A stretch of DNA of 64,000 nt from Bizionia argentinensis JUB59 (GCF_000224335.1 NZ_AFXZ01000034.1:62001-126000); one strand, 5' to 3'. Numbered from the stretch's first letter, positions 1 to 8,625 are shown. The notes: a model not told the origin generated them from the sequence alone. Made by a program: numbers and translations.

Positions 1-2
1 CG

Positions 3-161
3 TTTAACGCTGTAATTGCTAACGTAATCTTTAAGTTTGGAGACGTCAATAAGGTAACGCTAGAAAAGGATACTCTTCTTATTTCTTTTAATATTTCTAA
101 AGGATGGAAAAGTGTCTCTTTAAAATCTGAATTACAAGATTTAATAGAAAAATGTTTATAA
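3..161 (+). CDS. C-terminal end of an unidentified protein (cut by window start)
   Basis: An open frame with no start in the window runs from the first bases to a TAA at 159-161 and encodes about 52 residues ending in EKCL. The composition is protein-like (alternating hydrophobic and charged stretches such as TLLISFNIS), and a good terminator lies 25 bases downstream, which supports a real gene end. I do not recognise the family from this fragment. Confidence 0.5.
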   Translation, partial: FNAVIANVIFKFGDVNKVTLEKDTLLISFNISKGWKSVSLKSELQDLIEKCL

Positions 162-186
162 TCCCGAACGTTATTAAACATAATAG

Positions 187-217
187 AAAAGGAAAGCCTA
201 TTAAGCTTTCCTTTTTT
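187..217 (+). terminator. Rho-independent terminator
   Basis: AAAAGGAAAGC at 187-197 pairs with GCTTTCCTTTT at 205-215 around a 7-base loop and runs into a T tract. It closes the gene that enters from the left and lies in front of the convergent minus-strand gene that ends at 250. Confidence 0.8.
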
Positions 218-249
218 CTTGATATGAAGACGTTAGTATCTTTACAGCA

Positions 250-645
250 TTATAAGTTATTCTCTAAATATTCACGTATTACAGTATCTGTAAAAAAGCC
301 ACTATGATGACCTCCCCAACAAGCTGTAAGCGAAAATACGCCAGCTTCTAACTTTAGCTCTTTCTTATCTTCAGCACCTTCATTTGGAATACAATAAACC
401 TCTATAGAGTTAACGCTTTCTTGAATAGCTTCTTTACCCATGTCATCTTTGCAAACCTCTTTTAAACCATCTGTAAGACGTTGTAAACATACACTTGGTA
501 CGAATTTTATAAAATCCATTTCAAAAGTATCCCAGTTAATGTTTATAGGCAATTCTTTACCCACAACCTCATTAATTTCTTTTTGGTAATCTCCTAAATA
601 TTGATCTTCAATTGCTTTTGCTGCTTTTCTTTCTTGTAGTCCCAT
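250..645 (-). CDS. Hypothetical protein, 131 aa
   Basis: A complete 131-residue soluble protein with no signal peptide or membrane segment. The first 25 residues are charged and helical, the middle holds three cysteines (near 53, 65 and 85), and the C-terminal third contains a compact motif ACWGGHHSGFF around residues 108-118, which could be a metal- or substrate-binding turn. I do not recognise the family. It stands alone: the next gene upstream (796) is divergent. The start ATG at 645 is the only good one. Confidence that it is a real gene is fairly high from length and composition; function is unknown. Confidence 0.65.
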   Translation of the reverse strand: MGLQERKAAKAIEDQYLGDYQKEINEVVGKELPININWDTFEMDFIKFVPSVCLQRLTDGLKEVCKDDMGKEAIQESVNSIEVYCIPNEGAEDKKELKLEAGVFSLTACWGGHHSGFFTDTVIREYLENNL

Positions 646-795
646 TGTGTGTTTTTAAGTATTATTTATAAATCAAAGATATTATAAGGTCGTGCTGTAA
701 AAACACCTCATTTACGTGAATATATAAACTCACTGAATTCAGTGAGGGGTTTATTGGCTCTTAAATTTTATATTTCGTTATTAAAATAGTTAGTA

Positions 796-1782
796 ATGAA
801 AATTATAATTTTATCAGGTATATGTATGCTTATTCTACTTCTTGTAACAACGGGATGTGCAAGATTAGCAGGAGGTGTTTCTAAAAAGAAAGCAGCATCC
901 AATTTAGAAGCGTACTTGCAAAGAGAGTATAAGGGGAAACTTACGTTTAGTGATTTAAATCGATTTTTTAATGCCGCAACTATGAACCCTAATATGTTTA
1001 CTGTTCTTATTTATGATAAACAGATACCTGAAGTTGAGTTTTACACACGTATTGATGTTAAAAAGATTTTAATAAATGATACGCTATACACTACAGAAAA
1101 TTTAACTTTTAATGATTTATATAAAGAAGCGGTAAAGCGTTACGAAACAAAGCAAGCCATTAGAGCTGATTTTAAAAATGAAATTCCTGAAATAGATTTT
1201 ACACTAGGAACGATTTATTTGAATTTTAATGATGATTTGAGTCCTGAAAATTTAGAAAATGTAATCACAAGATTTATAGACAGATTAAACCAATCTTTTG
1301 AAGAATTGAATGACGCATACAAATTTAACATACTGATTAAGACACCAGATTACCCTGAAGGTTTTATAGATGTTCCATTGGAAGTTGATGATAATAAGTG
1401 GCATGCAGAACCGTTTATGTTATCTGAAAATTTTGGAGGTTTCGAAGCCTTAAAAACTAAAATAGAAATACGTTTACAAGCTAAATTAGATAGCTCTTAT
1501 CCTCATTTTAAAATTAATATGTACAAAAAAGTATATTTAGATAAATCTTCTTTATCCAAAGGTGCTTGGGTGCAATACCTAGATGATAAAAGAGTAGTCA
1601 ATAATGATAAGGGAAAATATGTAAATCCGCAAAAAGGAATTTATGTAACTTATTTCGATTTAGAATCTGAATTTATTTATCGTGGTGAAATGTTAACGGA
1701 AGAAAATGATAAAACCTCTTATGAAACGGAATTAAGGCGCATAATAGAAGCTATTGAAGAGGAAGGTATAAGAGCTAATTAA
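796..1782 (+). CDS. Putative lipoprotein, 328 aa
   Basis: The N-terminus has a hydrophobic segment (residues 3-18) ending in TTGC, a plausible but not ideal lipobox, so the mature protein would begin at Cys21 and be anchored in a membrane by lipidation. The remainder is a soluble alpha/beta protein rich in charged residues with no motif I recognise. The family is unknown to me. It is a single-gene unit: the 150 bases upstream separate it from the divergent gene at 250-645, and a strong hairpin terminator follows 35 bases after the stop. Without the lipobox it could be a protein with a single N-terminal membrane anchor. Confidence 0.7.
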   Translation: MKIIILSGICMLILLLVTTGCARLAGGVSKKKAASNLEAYLQREYKGKLTFSDLNRFFNAATMNPNMFTVLIYDKQIPEVEFYTRIDVKKILINDTLYTTENLTFNDLYKEAVKRYETKQAIRADFKNEIPEIDFTLGTIYLNFNDDLSPENLENVITRFIDRLNQSFEELNDAYKFNILIKTPDYPEGFIDVPLEVDDNKWHAEPFMLSENFGGFEALKTKIEIRLQAKLDSSYPHFKINMYKKVYLDKSSLSKGAWVQYLDDKRVVNNDKGKYVNPQKGIYVTYFDLESEFIYRGEMLTEENDKTSYETELRRIIEAIEEEGIRAN

Positions 1783-1807
1783 CCGAGTTTACTTATATTT
1801 TTTTGCC

Positions 1808-1857
1808 AAAAATAAAGCGGCTAGAGTTTTTAAGCGCCCAAACTCTAGCCGTTTTTT
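1808..1857. terminator. Bidirectional terminator between convergent genes
   Basis: A perfect 12-bp stem, CGGCTAGAGTTT at 1818-1829 with its complement at 1840-1851, is followed by seven T on the plus strand and preceded by an A-rich run that gives a T-rich tract on the minus strand. It sits between the lipoprotein gene (ends 1782, plus) and the response regulator gene (ends 1860, minus), so it can stop both. Confidence 0.85.
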
Positions 1858-1859
1858 TA

Positions 1860-2495
1860 TTAATCAAAAAGTCCAGACTCTATGGCGTATTTTACAGCTC
1901 CGGTAGTGGTTTTGGATCCGGTTTTTAGAAGAATATTTTTTCGATGTGTTTCAACAGTATTTACCGAGATAAAAAGTTTTTTTGAAATTTCTTTAGAGGT
2001 TAACTCTTCTGCTAAAAGAGCTAACACTTCTTTTTCTCGAGGAGAAAGTTCTATATTTTTATATTTTTTACGCTCAAAAACACTTTCCATATAACGTTGT
2101 TTAATAATGTCAGAGAAATACTGCTCATTACCTAAAACGGTACGGACTGCTTTTTGTAGTTCTTCTTTACTTGTAAATTTTGGTACAAAACCATCTGCTC
2201 CCTTCTGAATTACTTTATGCACCGTTCTGTGATTATCTAGCATACTCAACATAATAATTTTTACACCATTATGCTTTTTTTTAATTTCTGTAAGTAACTC
2301 AATACCGTCCATTTTAGGCATACTAATATCACTTATTATTAAGCCAATATCAAACTGATTAAGTAATCTAATAACTTGATTTCCTTCAGTTGCTAAATGA
2401 ACTTCAGCTATCTCTTCCATATCAATCAATATGGTGTTTATGCCTTCTAGAAACATTAAATGATCGTCTGCTATAATGATATTTATTTTTTTCAC
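1860..2495 (-). CDS. NarL/FixJ-type response regulator, REC plus LuxR HTH
   Basis: A 211-residue two-domain transcription regulator. The N-terminal receiver domain (about 1-120) has all key residues: acidic pair D10/D11, phospho-acceptor D56 (in ISDISMPKMDG), S84 and K106. The C-terminal LuxR-type helix-turn-helix (about 148-211) begins LSPREKEVLALLAE and contains the recognition helix segment VNTVETHRKNI. Phosphorylation by the kinase encoded immediately upstream (5-base gap) should switch DNA binding. Length and layout are standard for the family, so the call is firm. The regulated genes cannot be read from the sequence. Confidence 0.93.
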   Translation of the reverse strand: MKKINIIIADDHLMFLEGINTILIDMEEIAEVHLATEGNQVIRLLNQFDIGLIISDISMPKMDGIELLTEIKKKHNGVKIIMLSMLDNHRTVHKVIQKGADGFVPKFTSKEELQKAVRTVLGNEQYFSDIIKQRYMESVFERKKYKNIELSPREKEVLALLAEELTSKEISKKLFISVNTVETHRKNILLKTGSKTTTGAVKYAIESGLFD

Positions 2496-2500
2496 ACTTT

Positions 2501-4468
2501 TTAAATTATTGGAATATCAATGGTAATTGATGTTCCGTTCCCAGAACCGCTATCAATATCTAAAGTGCCCTGCATTTTTTGCAAACGTTCTTTAATATTA
2601 CGAATTCCTATTCCTTGTTTTTTATTTTTTTGAAAGCCTTTACCGTTATCCTGAATCACAATGTTTAAGTGATCTATATGTTTAGTAAGCTGCACATCTG
2701 CATGAGTTGCTTGAGCATGTTTAAGAATATTTGTTGTTAATTCTTGCACAATACGATAAGCATCGGCCAAAAGCGCATCGGGTAATTTATCTATTTCTTT
2801 TTCCGGAAAGAAAAATGTGCGAATCTCGATATTTGCTTTTTTACTAATTTGAAAAACAAAATCATTAAGAAAGCTAGTAAATCCTATTTCAGAAAAAGAC
2901 AGCGGATGAAGCTGGTGGGAGAGACTGCGTACATCTATACAGGCGTTATCTATGGCTTCTGCAATTCTTTTGGATTGTGGTTCTTTCTGACTATTTTCCG
3001 CATAATGCTCAAAAGCCATTTTTATGGCGGCTAAATCACTTCCTATACCATCGTGAATTTCACGTGCTAATCGTGCTCTCTCTTCATCTTGGCCTTCTTG
3101 GTAGCGCTCTATAACAGATAGTTTATGATCTTTTATCATTTGGTTAATTTTCTGTTTGGCGTTTTCTTCTTGTTGTAAACTTAATTCCTTTTGCACACGT
3201 AATCGTTGAATGTATAAAAGTCTTAATATAATTAGAGACAATAAAACCAATATAAAACCTACTATAAGCGTATTTCTAATGAGGTGCTGTCGCTTTACGG
3301 TGAGCTCCGCTTTTTGTAATTCAGCTTCACTTAATTTCTGTTCTTTTTCAAGTAGTTGTATGCGAGCTTCTTTTAACTGCGTTTCATAGCGTTCTTGAAT
3401 CTTGGCTACATATTTTTCTTTATCAAGCGAGTTTTGCTCATCTATAGTCGTTATGCCCTTTTGAAAATAATATAAAGCGTCTTTATAATTGCCTTCTTCT
3501 TGATACAGCTGTGATAGGTTTTTATAAATATTAGAATTATATATTAGTAATGACTGCTCTTGACCTATGTCTAAGGCTTGTTGAAAATACGCTATGGCCT
3601 CTTTAGTGTGTCCTAGTTTGCTTTCGCATAAAGCCAAATCATTCAATACAATTGCGGTATCTGAATTAAATTGAAGCGCTTTTAAAAGCGCTAATGTTTT
3701 TCTTAAGGATACAACAGCCTCTTCACAGCGCGCTTCTTCCACAAGCATTTGCGAAAGATTAATATTTACATAGGCTATAACCGCTTTATTACCTTCTTGT
3801 GTTCTGTAATCTAATACCGTTTGGTAATGTTTACGAGCCTCAAAGAAATCGCCTTGTTCTTTTAAAATATTTGCAAAGTTGAACAACGTTATAAGTACAC
3901 CATCATCGTCTTTTAGTTCTCGATATAAATTAGCAGCACGATCTAAATTTTCAGCAGCTTTTTTATAATCTTTCTGGAGCACATAAAGTGTCGCTATGTT
4001 TTGATATGTGTGTGCTTCCTGCTCTCTATCATCATTTTTTTTAGAGTAATTCAAGCTTTGCATAAAGCTATCCATTGCTTGAGGGTATTCTCCCAAGTTT
4101 TTATAGCCCAAAGCCAATACATTATAGCAAGCAGATAAGCCATTTTCCATATTAAGTTCTCTTAATATGGAGATAGTTTTTTCTGTATTGCTTATGGTAC
4201 TTTTATAGTCTCCCGATATATTAGCTAAATTTGCTAAAGCATAATGAGCTCTAGCCGCTTGAAGTTTTATATTCTCTTTTTCACTTTCTTTTAGCCACTC
4301 TTTAGCAGCTTTTTTTGCTGCTTGAGGATTTTTATTTAGATTTTCTTTATATGCTTTTGAAAGGGAATCTATTAGCGGTGTGCTGTCTGACGTTTGCGCT
4401 ACAGCCAAATTACTTATTCCCAGAAAAAGGAATAAAAATAGAATTTTATATTTTGTAAATAGCCTCAT
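2501..4468 (-). CDS. TPR-containing sensor histidine kinase, NarX/DesK-type
   Basis: A 655-residue membrane kinase. Residues 1-25 are a signal peptide ending AVAQ. Residues about 60-350 form a series of TPR helices (repeated A-x-Y/F and G-x-Y patterns such as GDYKSTI, KDYKKAAENL and GNYKDALYYF), predicted periplasmic. A coiled coil (355-395) leads to one membrane helix (about 398-420). The cytoplasmic part has the HisKA_3 dimerisation motif AREIHDGIGSDLAAIK with phospho-histidine H472, an N box at N580 (NILKHA) and a G1 box DNGKGF at 607-612. The gene is followed after 5 bases by its response regulator. This TPR-kinase layout is common in Bacteroidota, where it is thought to sense envelope or nutrient signals; the ligand is unknown. 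Confidence 0.92.
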   Translation of the reverse strand: MRLFTKYKILFLFLFLGISNLAVAQTSDSTPLIDSLSKAYKENLNKNPQAAKKAAKEWLKESEKENIKLQAARAHYALANLANISGDYKSTISNTEKTISILRELNMENGLSACYNVLALGYKNLGEYPQAMDSFMQSLNYSKKNDDREQEAHTYQNIATLYVLQKDYKKAAENLDRAANLYRELKDDDGVLITLFNFANILKEQGDFFEARKHYQTVLDYRTQEGNKAVIAYVNINLSQMLVEEARCEEAVVSLRKTLALLKALQFNSDTAIVLNDLALCESKLGHTKEAIAYFQQALDIGQEQSLLIYNSNIYKNLSQLYQEEGNYKDALYYFQKGITTIDEQNSLDKEKYVAKIQERYETQLKEARIQLLEKEQKLSEAELQKAELTVKRQHLIRNTLIVGFILVLLSLIILRLLYIQRLRVQKELSLQQEENAKQKINQMIKDHKLSVIERYQEGQDEERARLAREIHDGIGSDLAAIKMAFEHYAENSQKEPQSKRIAEAIDNACIDVRSLSHQLHPLSFSEIGFTSFLNDFVFQISKKANIEIRTFFFPEKEIDKLPDALLADAYRIVQELTTNILKHAQATHADVQLTKHIDHLNIVIQDNGKGFQKNKKQGIGIRNIKERLQKMQGTLDIDSGSGNGTSITIDIPII

Positions 4469-4590
4469 TGGAATGATTGGTAAACTTAATAACTTTAAGC
4501 GAAATGAGCTGCACTTATTCTTTTTTTTGATCTTACTTAATACAAACTGTTAACTACATATATGATTCTGTTGTAAGTCATTCATAATAT

Positions 4591-5610
4591 TTAATTATCA
4601 TTTATAAGGTTTTTTATAAATTCATTTAAACTTACTGCTTCCTGAGAACCAATTTCTTGGTTGGCGCCAAAACGGATCACTTGTCCGGAAACACCTTTGG
4701 TATTTGGTGCAAAATCTAAAGCTAAGAAGTTACCGTTACGCAAATCAAAAAATGGAAGCCAATAGGGTGTCACGTACATGGGTAAAGCTTGACCTTGATT
4801 TATACTATATGTATCAAATAATTCTTCTTGTGTCCAGTCCTTATAAATTGTTTGCCAATCTTTCCATTCTTTAAATATTTTTTCAGCGCTCATAATAGCA
4901 TGATTTTCTACGCCGTTATGAAGCATTAAAAACTCTTTTAATATTATAGGAAAAGGAAAGCCTGCTTCTTGTTCAAATTCAGCATAAATGGCATCGTTAT
5001 TTTTCGGAGGAATGACTTTGAGCTCTTTTTGTATTATAAGCTTTTCAAAACTTAATTTAACATCTTCAAAATCACTCTTGGGGTTTAATTGAATAAAAGG
5101 AGCTATGTAATCTGCTTTCTCTTTCGCTAATTTTTCAGTTATAAATTGATTCGGAATAAATTTATTGAGAAATGCGCCTGTTTCTTTATCAAAATTAATG
5201 TGTTTTATAGTGGAAACTGGTTGACTACTAAATAGATTACGTCCAAAAGAATATATTCTAGATGGTACTTTTTTTGCTTCTTTTTTTTGGTCATCAACAA
5301 TATTAAACCAGGCACTTAAAAGTGGTGTATTTTTAATTTCTACAGTTACGATTTCCTTACTTTTTAGAAAGGCTAAACCATAAAATTTGCTAGTTGTCAC
5401 TTCATCTGGAGTAATGACTAATAATTTTAAGAGCTTCTTTTTTGAAAAGTCTTCAACAGCTTTTAAAAGGGCGTCTCTAAACTTGAAACTATTATTATAA
5501 CTGTCTAGATATTTAATTGAAGGTAGTGTGTTTATTTCAATGATATCAAAATTAAAATCGTCCCATTTCATGTCTTTTAAACTATCGGTGTAGGCCTTAA
5601 TACATTCCAT
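4591..5610 (-). CDS. SMI1/KNR4 (SUKH) domain protein with long N-terminal extension
   Basis: The C-terminal half (about 205-335) has the SMI1/KNR4 pattern: FEQEAGFPFPIILKEFLMLHNG, WLPFFDLRNGNFLALDF, and a final acidic/hydrophobic helix. SUKH domains are ligand-binding modules used both as immunity proteins against polymorphic toxins and as housekeeping proteins. The first 200 residues have no recognised domain; they contain an alpha/beta stretch LLKLLVITPDEV (residues about 60-71). There is no signal peptide, so it is cytosolic. No toxin gene is visible next to it, so an immunity role is not supported by context. It is monocistronic or a weak partner of the genes above it. Confidence 0.7.
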   Translation of the reverse strand: MECIKAYTDSLKDMKWDDFNFDIIEINTLPSIKYLDSYNNSFKFRDALLKAVEDFSKKKLLKLLVITPDEVTTSKFYGLAFLKSKEIVTVEIKNTPLLSAWFNIVDDQKKEAKKVPSRIYSFGRNLFSSQPVSTIKHINFDKETGAFLNKFIPNQFITEKLAKEKADYIAPFIQLNPKSDFEDVKLSFEKLIIQKELKVIPPKNNDAIYAEFEQEAGFPFPIILKEFLMLHNGVENHAIMSAEKIFKEWKDWQTIYKDWTQEELFDTYSINQGQALPMYVTPYWLPFFDLRNGNFLALDFAPNTKGVSGQVIRFGANQEIGSQEAVSLNEFIKNLINDN

Positions 5611-5734
5611 TTGTTCTTATATTTTGATACGGCTAAAGTACTTTACAACCATGAAATTTTTATCACTGAAAATGATGATTTTAAAAACTACGGAATGAAT
5701 CTAGAAGGCCATATGCAATATTTTTTTTTCTTAA

Positions 5735-6865
5735 TTAGAGCTTTATTTTCCTGATAAATTGACGCATAGGGCCATAACTGGCGTAAACAGTTTTAAAACT
5801 AGTAGCCATATTTTGTAGTAAGTTGGTGTACGAAAAACTAGGAAGTTGATCAAGACATGTAATCATTAAATGTTTCTGAATTTTTAAATCCAAATGATGA
5901 ATAGTATCACAGTTTATAGCGTAATTAAGTAGCTCTACATCTAATTCTGTGGATCTAAAGGCTCCTTGAAATTCATTGGTCTCATTTGCCTCATTCTCGT
6001 TATTCTGCAAAGTAACCGCGTTTGTTTCTGCCATTGGACCATTGCCATGTCGGGTTTGATAACATCGGGTTACATAATAAATACTCACATCAGTAATATT
6101 TAGGCATTTCTTAATAAGCTTAACAGCGTTTTTAGAAGTGGTATTACTCCAGGTAGTATGTGGATGAAACCCGTGCTGAGTGTCTAGTAAAACACCTTGG
6201 CTGCCTTCAAAAATAAAATGTTCATAAGATGTAGCCAAATCAAAAAGTGAAGCTAGACTATAAAACGATTTAATACCCAAACAGGTTTCTACATAGTAGT
6301 CTTCATTATAATCCTTGAGCTCATTATAATAGTACTCTTGAATGCTTTTGGGTTGATTTTGCAACTTAATTTCATAGTATGATTTTATACTTATTAAACG
6401 CTGTTTCACCACCCATTGAAATTGTAAATCGTTAGCAAAAAAATGAACTTCTTCTTTATTTCTAGCTATAGTCGCACCAAAACCCAAGCCACAAGACCCG
6501 TGATTTTGATGTTTTTCAATAGCTCTGTTGTACGCTACATCATAAATGGTTGTAATCATCGCTAATGGATGAAGAAATAATTTTGGTTTGTATGTTTTTA
6601 AAAATTCCCCTTCCTGCAAAATGGCTGGCGGAAATAAGGTGGTGTGTTCTGTATAATAAGTAGGTACTCCTAGCAACGTACCTGACCCAAAATTGCTAAA
6701 TGTGTGCGTAAGTTTTTGAGTACTTACTGTATGGCCTATTTGATGGCCTCCTGAAAACCGAACTACCAAGCTTTTTTCAGGATGTTGCGATGCCAGAAAA
6801 TCTGTGGTTAAACCTTTTCCGGCATCGCCAAAACCTAAATCTATAACGATGCTGCACTTTGACAT
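5735..6865 (-). CDS. Divergent adenylosuccinate synthetase (PurA/PurZ superfamily)
   Basis: A 376-residue member of the adenylosuccinate synthetase fold, shorter than ordinary bacterial PurA (about 425-430). Retained: the phosphate loop DLGFGDAGKG with catalytic-base D14 and K17, GGHQIGHT with H45, FEGSQG at 219-224 with the conserved Gln, WSNTT at 239-243, RHGNGP at 272-277 and SYGPMR near the C-terminus. Changed: the usual GDEGKG glutamate is A15; the TTGRGIGP loop reads SCGLGFGA; the arginine-rich aspartate-binding loop is reduced to AFRSTELD (302-309); and the guanine-specificity TKLD is TCLD (336-339). PurA normally makes adenylosuccinate from IMP, GTP and aspartate, and phage PurZ does the same with dGMP. 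These changes suggest another nucleotide donor or amino acid. The start ATG directly abuts the stop of the VWA gene (TAAATG), so the two are co-translated. Role unknown. Confidence 0.8.
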   Translation of the reverse strand: MSKCSIVIDLGFGDAGKGLTTDFLASQHPEKSLVVRFSGGHQIGHTVSTQKLTHTFSNFGSGTLLGVPTYYTEHTTLFPPAILQEGEFLKTYKPKLFLHPLAMITTIYDVAYNRAIEKHQNHGSCGLGFGATIARNKEEVHFFANDLQFQWVVKQRLISIKSYYEIKLQNQPKSIQEYYYNELKDYNEDYYVETCLGIKSFYSLASLFDLATSYEHFIFEGSQGVLLDTQHGFHPHTTWSNTTSKNAVKLIKKCLNITDVSIYYVTRCYQTRHGNGPMAETNAVTLQNNENEANETNEFQGAFRSTELDVELLNYAINCDTIHHLDLKIQKHLMITCLDQLPSFSYTNLLQNMATSFKTVYASYGPMRQFIRKIKL

Positions 6866-7786
6866 TTATAACATATTTTCTACTTCAGTATCTGAATTAT
6901 CAGAAGTGTTAGTTTCTGAAGTCGGTATGTGTTGTTCTATAGCGCCTTCAGTATCTTTAACCTCGGAAGAATTAATTTCTAAAGTTGGTTTGTGATGTTG
7001 TATTACTATTTCAGCAATTTGTTTAGCTACTTTCTTGTAATCTGGAATTTCTATAAAATTCTCACCTAGTAATGTTTTCCAGTTTCCTTTTCTTTCAGGT
7101 TGTTTGGCCCATTCATTGTGCTCTAAATGCATGTGAAAAACATGGTATTTTTCTTGTGCTTCTTTAAAAATAGCTTCTGTGGTAATTGTTTCAGCTTCGT
7201 CTACACAGGTGTATCTTTTTATAATTTCAGCGGGAATTGTTGGAAAAACAGGTTCGTCACCTATTGTAAATAAAAATCCTTTTTGCTTTCTTTTTTCCCA
7301 ACAGTCTATAGCTGTATGGCGTGCTGCAAACAAATGTGCCAAGTTATAGCCTTCTTGGTTGTTTCCGCCACCGCCGCTTTCTAAATAAACACGAGTTAGC
7401 CAGCGATCTAACAATTCTGCTGAAGATTCAAACTGGCCAATTTGCAATGGTGCTTTGTCATAAATAAAATCTCCTATTCCTATAAATAAAACCTGCGGAT
7501 GCTGTATGCCAGCTTCCATTAAAGATCCTATAAGATCTGGCAAAGCCTCCTTTACAATATGTTCAGGTACAAATCCCATACTGCCCGTTACATCAAGGCC
7601 TACTATAATGGACACAGTTTCAGGGTGCTCTTGAGAATCTCTAGACTCTCTTAAAAGTATGTTGGCAGGATCCATTTCTGGATCTATATTAATTGAGGTA
7701 AATATTTCCTCTCTTGATTTATTACTATATCCTTTCGATTTTCTTAATCGAGAATATGCTTCGTGACTAAATCTTCCTCCTCCCAT
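6866..7786 (-). CDS. VWA-domain protein with intact MIDAS
   Basis: A 306-residue cytosolic protein with a von Willebrand factor A domain at about 55-245. The metal-ion-dependent adhesion site is present: DVTGSM at 65-70 as the DxTGS form of the first motif, a distal Thr/Asp region after the conserved SGGGGNNQEG loop (about 138-147), and TIGDEP (about 175-180). The N-terminus MGGGRFSHEAYSRLR is distinctive. The last 45 residues are acidic, Ser/Thr-rich and probably disordered. Such intracellular VWA proteins usually act as scaffolds or adaptors for a partner enzyme or ATPase. It is the middle gene of a three-gene operon: 2 bases after the coiled-coil gene and 0 bases before the PurA-like gene, so those two are its likely partners. 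Confidence 0.82.
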   Translation of the reverse strand: MGGGRFSHEAYSRLRKSKGYSNKSREEIFTSINIDPEMDPANILLRESRDSQEHPETVSIIVGLDVTGSMGFVPEHIVKEALPDLIGSLMEAGIQHPQVLFIGIGDFIYDKAPLQIGQFESSAELLDRWLTRVYLESGGGGNNQEGYNLAHLFAARHTAIDCWEKRKQKGFLFTIGDEPVFPTIPAEIIKRYTCVDEAETITTEAIFKEAQEKYHVFHMHLEHNEWAKQPERKGNWKTLLGENFIEIPDYKKVAKQIAEIVIQHHKPTLEINSSEVKDTEGAIEQHIPTSETNTSDNSDTEVENML

Positions 7787-7788
7787 AA

Positions 7789-8139
7789 TTACAGTTCATC
7801 TATTTTTGCACCAAATAAATACGTGTAACGCTTTTTGGCTAATTCTAATTTTATTTCCAAATTCCTAATTTTAATAGCCATTTCTATGTCTTTAGCAACA
7901 TAATTTCTAGCATCAAAATCTGATGCCAATACTAAACTATTAGCATCTGTAGGGCTCATATCAAGCATATTTTCTTGCTCGCGTTTTAATCGTTTTAATG
8001 ATAGGGATAAATCTTCGGTTTCTCGTTTGTACATTAACTGCGCGTCTTCTGCAATAGCACTCGCACGATCATCTCTTATTTTATCATTATTGCGCTTTAA
8101 TGACTCTAAAAAAGCAGCACTTTTAATTTTGTCTTCCAT
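7789..8139 (-). CDS. Small coiled-coil protein, first gene of the VWA/PurA-like operon
   Basis: A 116-residue, highly charged protein with heptad-like helices (about 40-60 and 85-110) separated by a short loop around DMSPTDANSL (59-68). No signal peptide, membrane segment or catalytic motif. It begins the operon that continues with the VWA protein (2-base gap) and the PurA-like enzyme. Its size and helical nature suit an adaptor that binds the VWA domain, which is an inference from gene order only. I do not recognise a named family. Confidence 0.7.
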   Translation of the reverse strand: MEDKIKSAAFLESLKRNNDKIRDDRASAIAEDAQLMYKRETEDLSLSLKRLKREQENMLDMSPTDANSLVLASDFDARNYVAKDIEMAIKIRNLEIKLELAKKRYTYLFGAKIDEL

Positions 8140-8625
8140 AAAAATTTGTTTGAAACAAAGTTAGATTTAAGAGTCGTTTATTTTATCCCTGAAAAGGGTG
8201 ATTTTAATATTTAATTCTATTAAAAACATGTTAGAATAATATTTAGCTGAATTATAATATCCATGAAAACGATTACTAAATGTTTGAAGTGTAATAATTA
8301 TCTTTAGTATTATGAAAAATCACTTTTAACAACAATATATTTATCTTCCAGCGACTTTCATGTAAATTCAGTTTCTATAGACACTTTAAAAATTTTCATT
8401 AATGAAGATTATAGAGGATTTAAAGGTGAAAACACCTTTTATACATGGGATAACGCTTTCCTGCGCTTATGTTTATTTTCCACTGATTACGCAAATGCTC
8501 GCAGATTTTTTTGCCAGTATGACAAAAAATGGATTTACAAATTTAGGAATCATCATCAACGATTAGTGCGCTAATGCTATCATTTTCCTAAAAAAGAGAA
8601 TGATATCAATTTTCTAGGAACTACT
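8140..8625 (+). other. 486-base intergenic stretch with a start-less open frame (possible gene remnant)
   Basis: No complete gene is seen here. One plus-strand frame is open from 8308 to the TAA at 8572-8574 (88 codons) and reads like protein (for example INEDYRGFKGENTFYTWD), but it has no ATG, GTG or TTG start. An ATG at 8312-8314 lies in a neighbouring frame and hits a stop after five codons; one extra T in the TTTT run at 8324-8327 would join it to the open frame. The part from about 8480 on resembles the low-complexity 'gattacgc...cagatttttt' sequence often found between flavobacterial genes, so decay of a small gene is possible but unproven. Confidence 0.3.

Noticed and set aside
1882-2094. 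70-aa plus-strand frame opposite the response regulator
   Set aside because: Antisense shadow of a firmly identified gene; composition is not protein-like in its own right.
5735-6865. Calling this gene purZ (2-aminoadenine pathway)
   Set aside because: The catalytic Asp is retained, which argues against typical phage PurZ, and no other Z-genome gene is visible.
8402-8566. 54-codon ATG frame (starting MKIIEDLKVKTP)
   Set aside because: Lies in a different frame from the better open stretch, no conserved motif, no promoter; not called as a gene.
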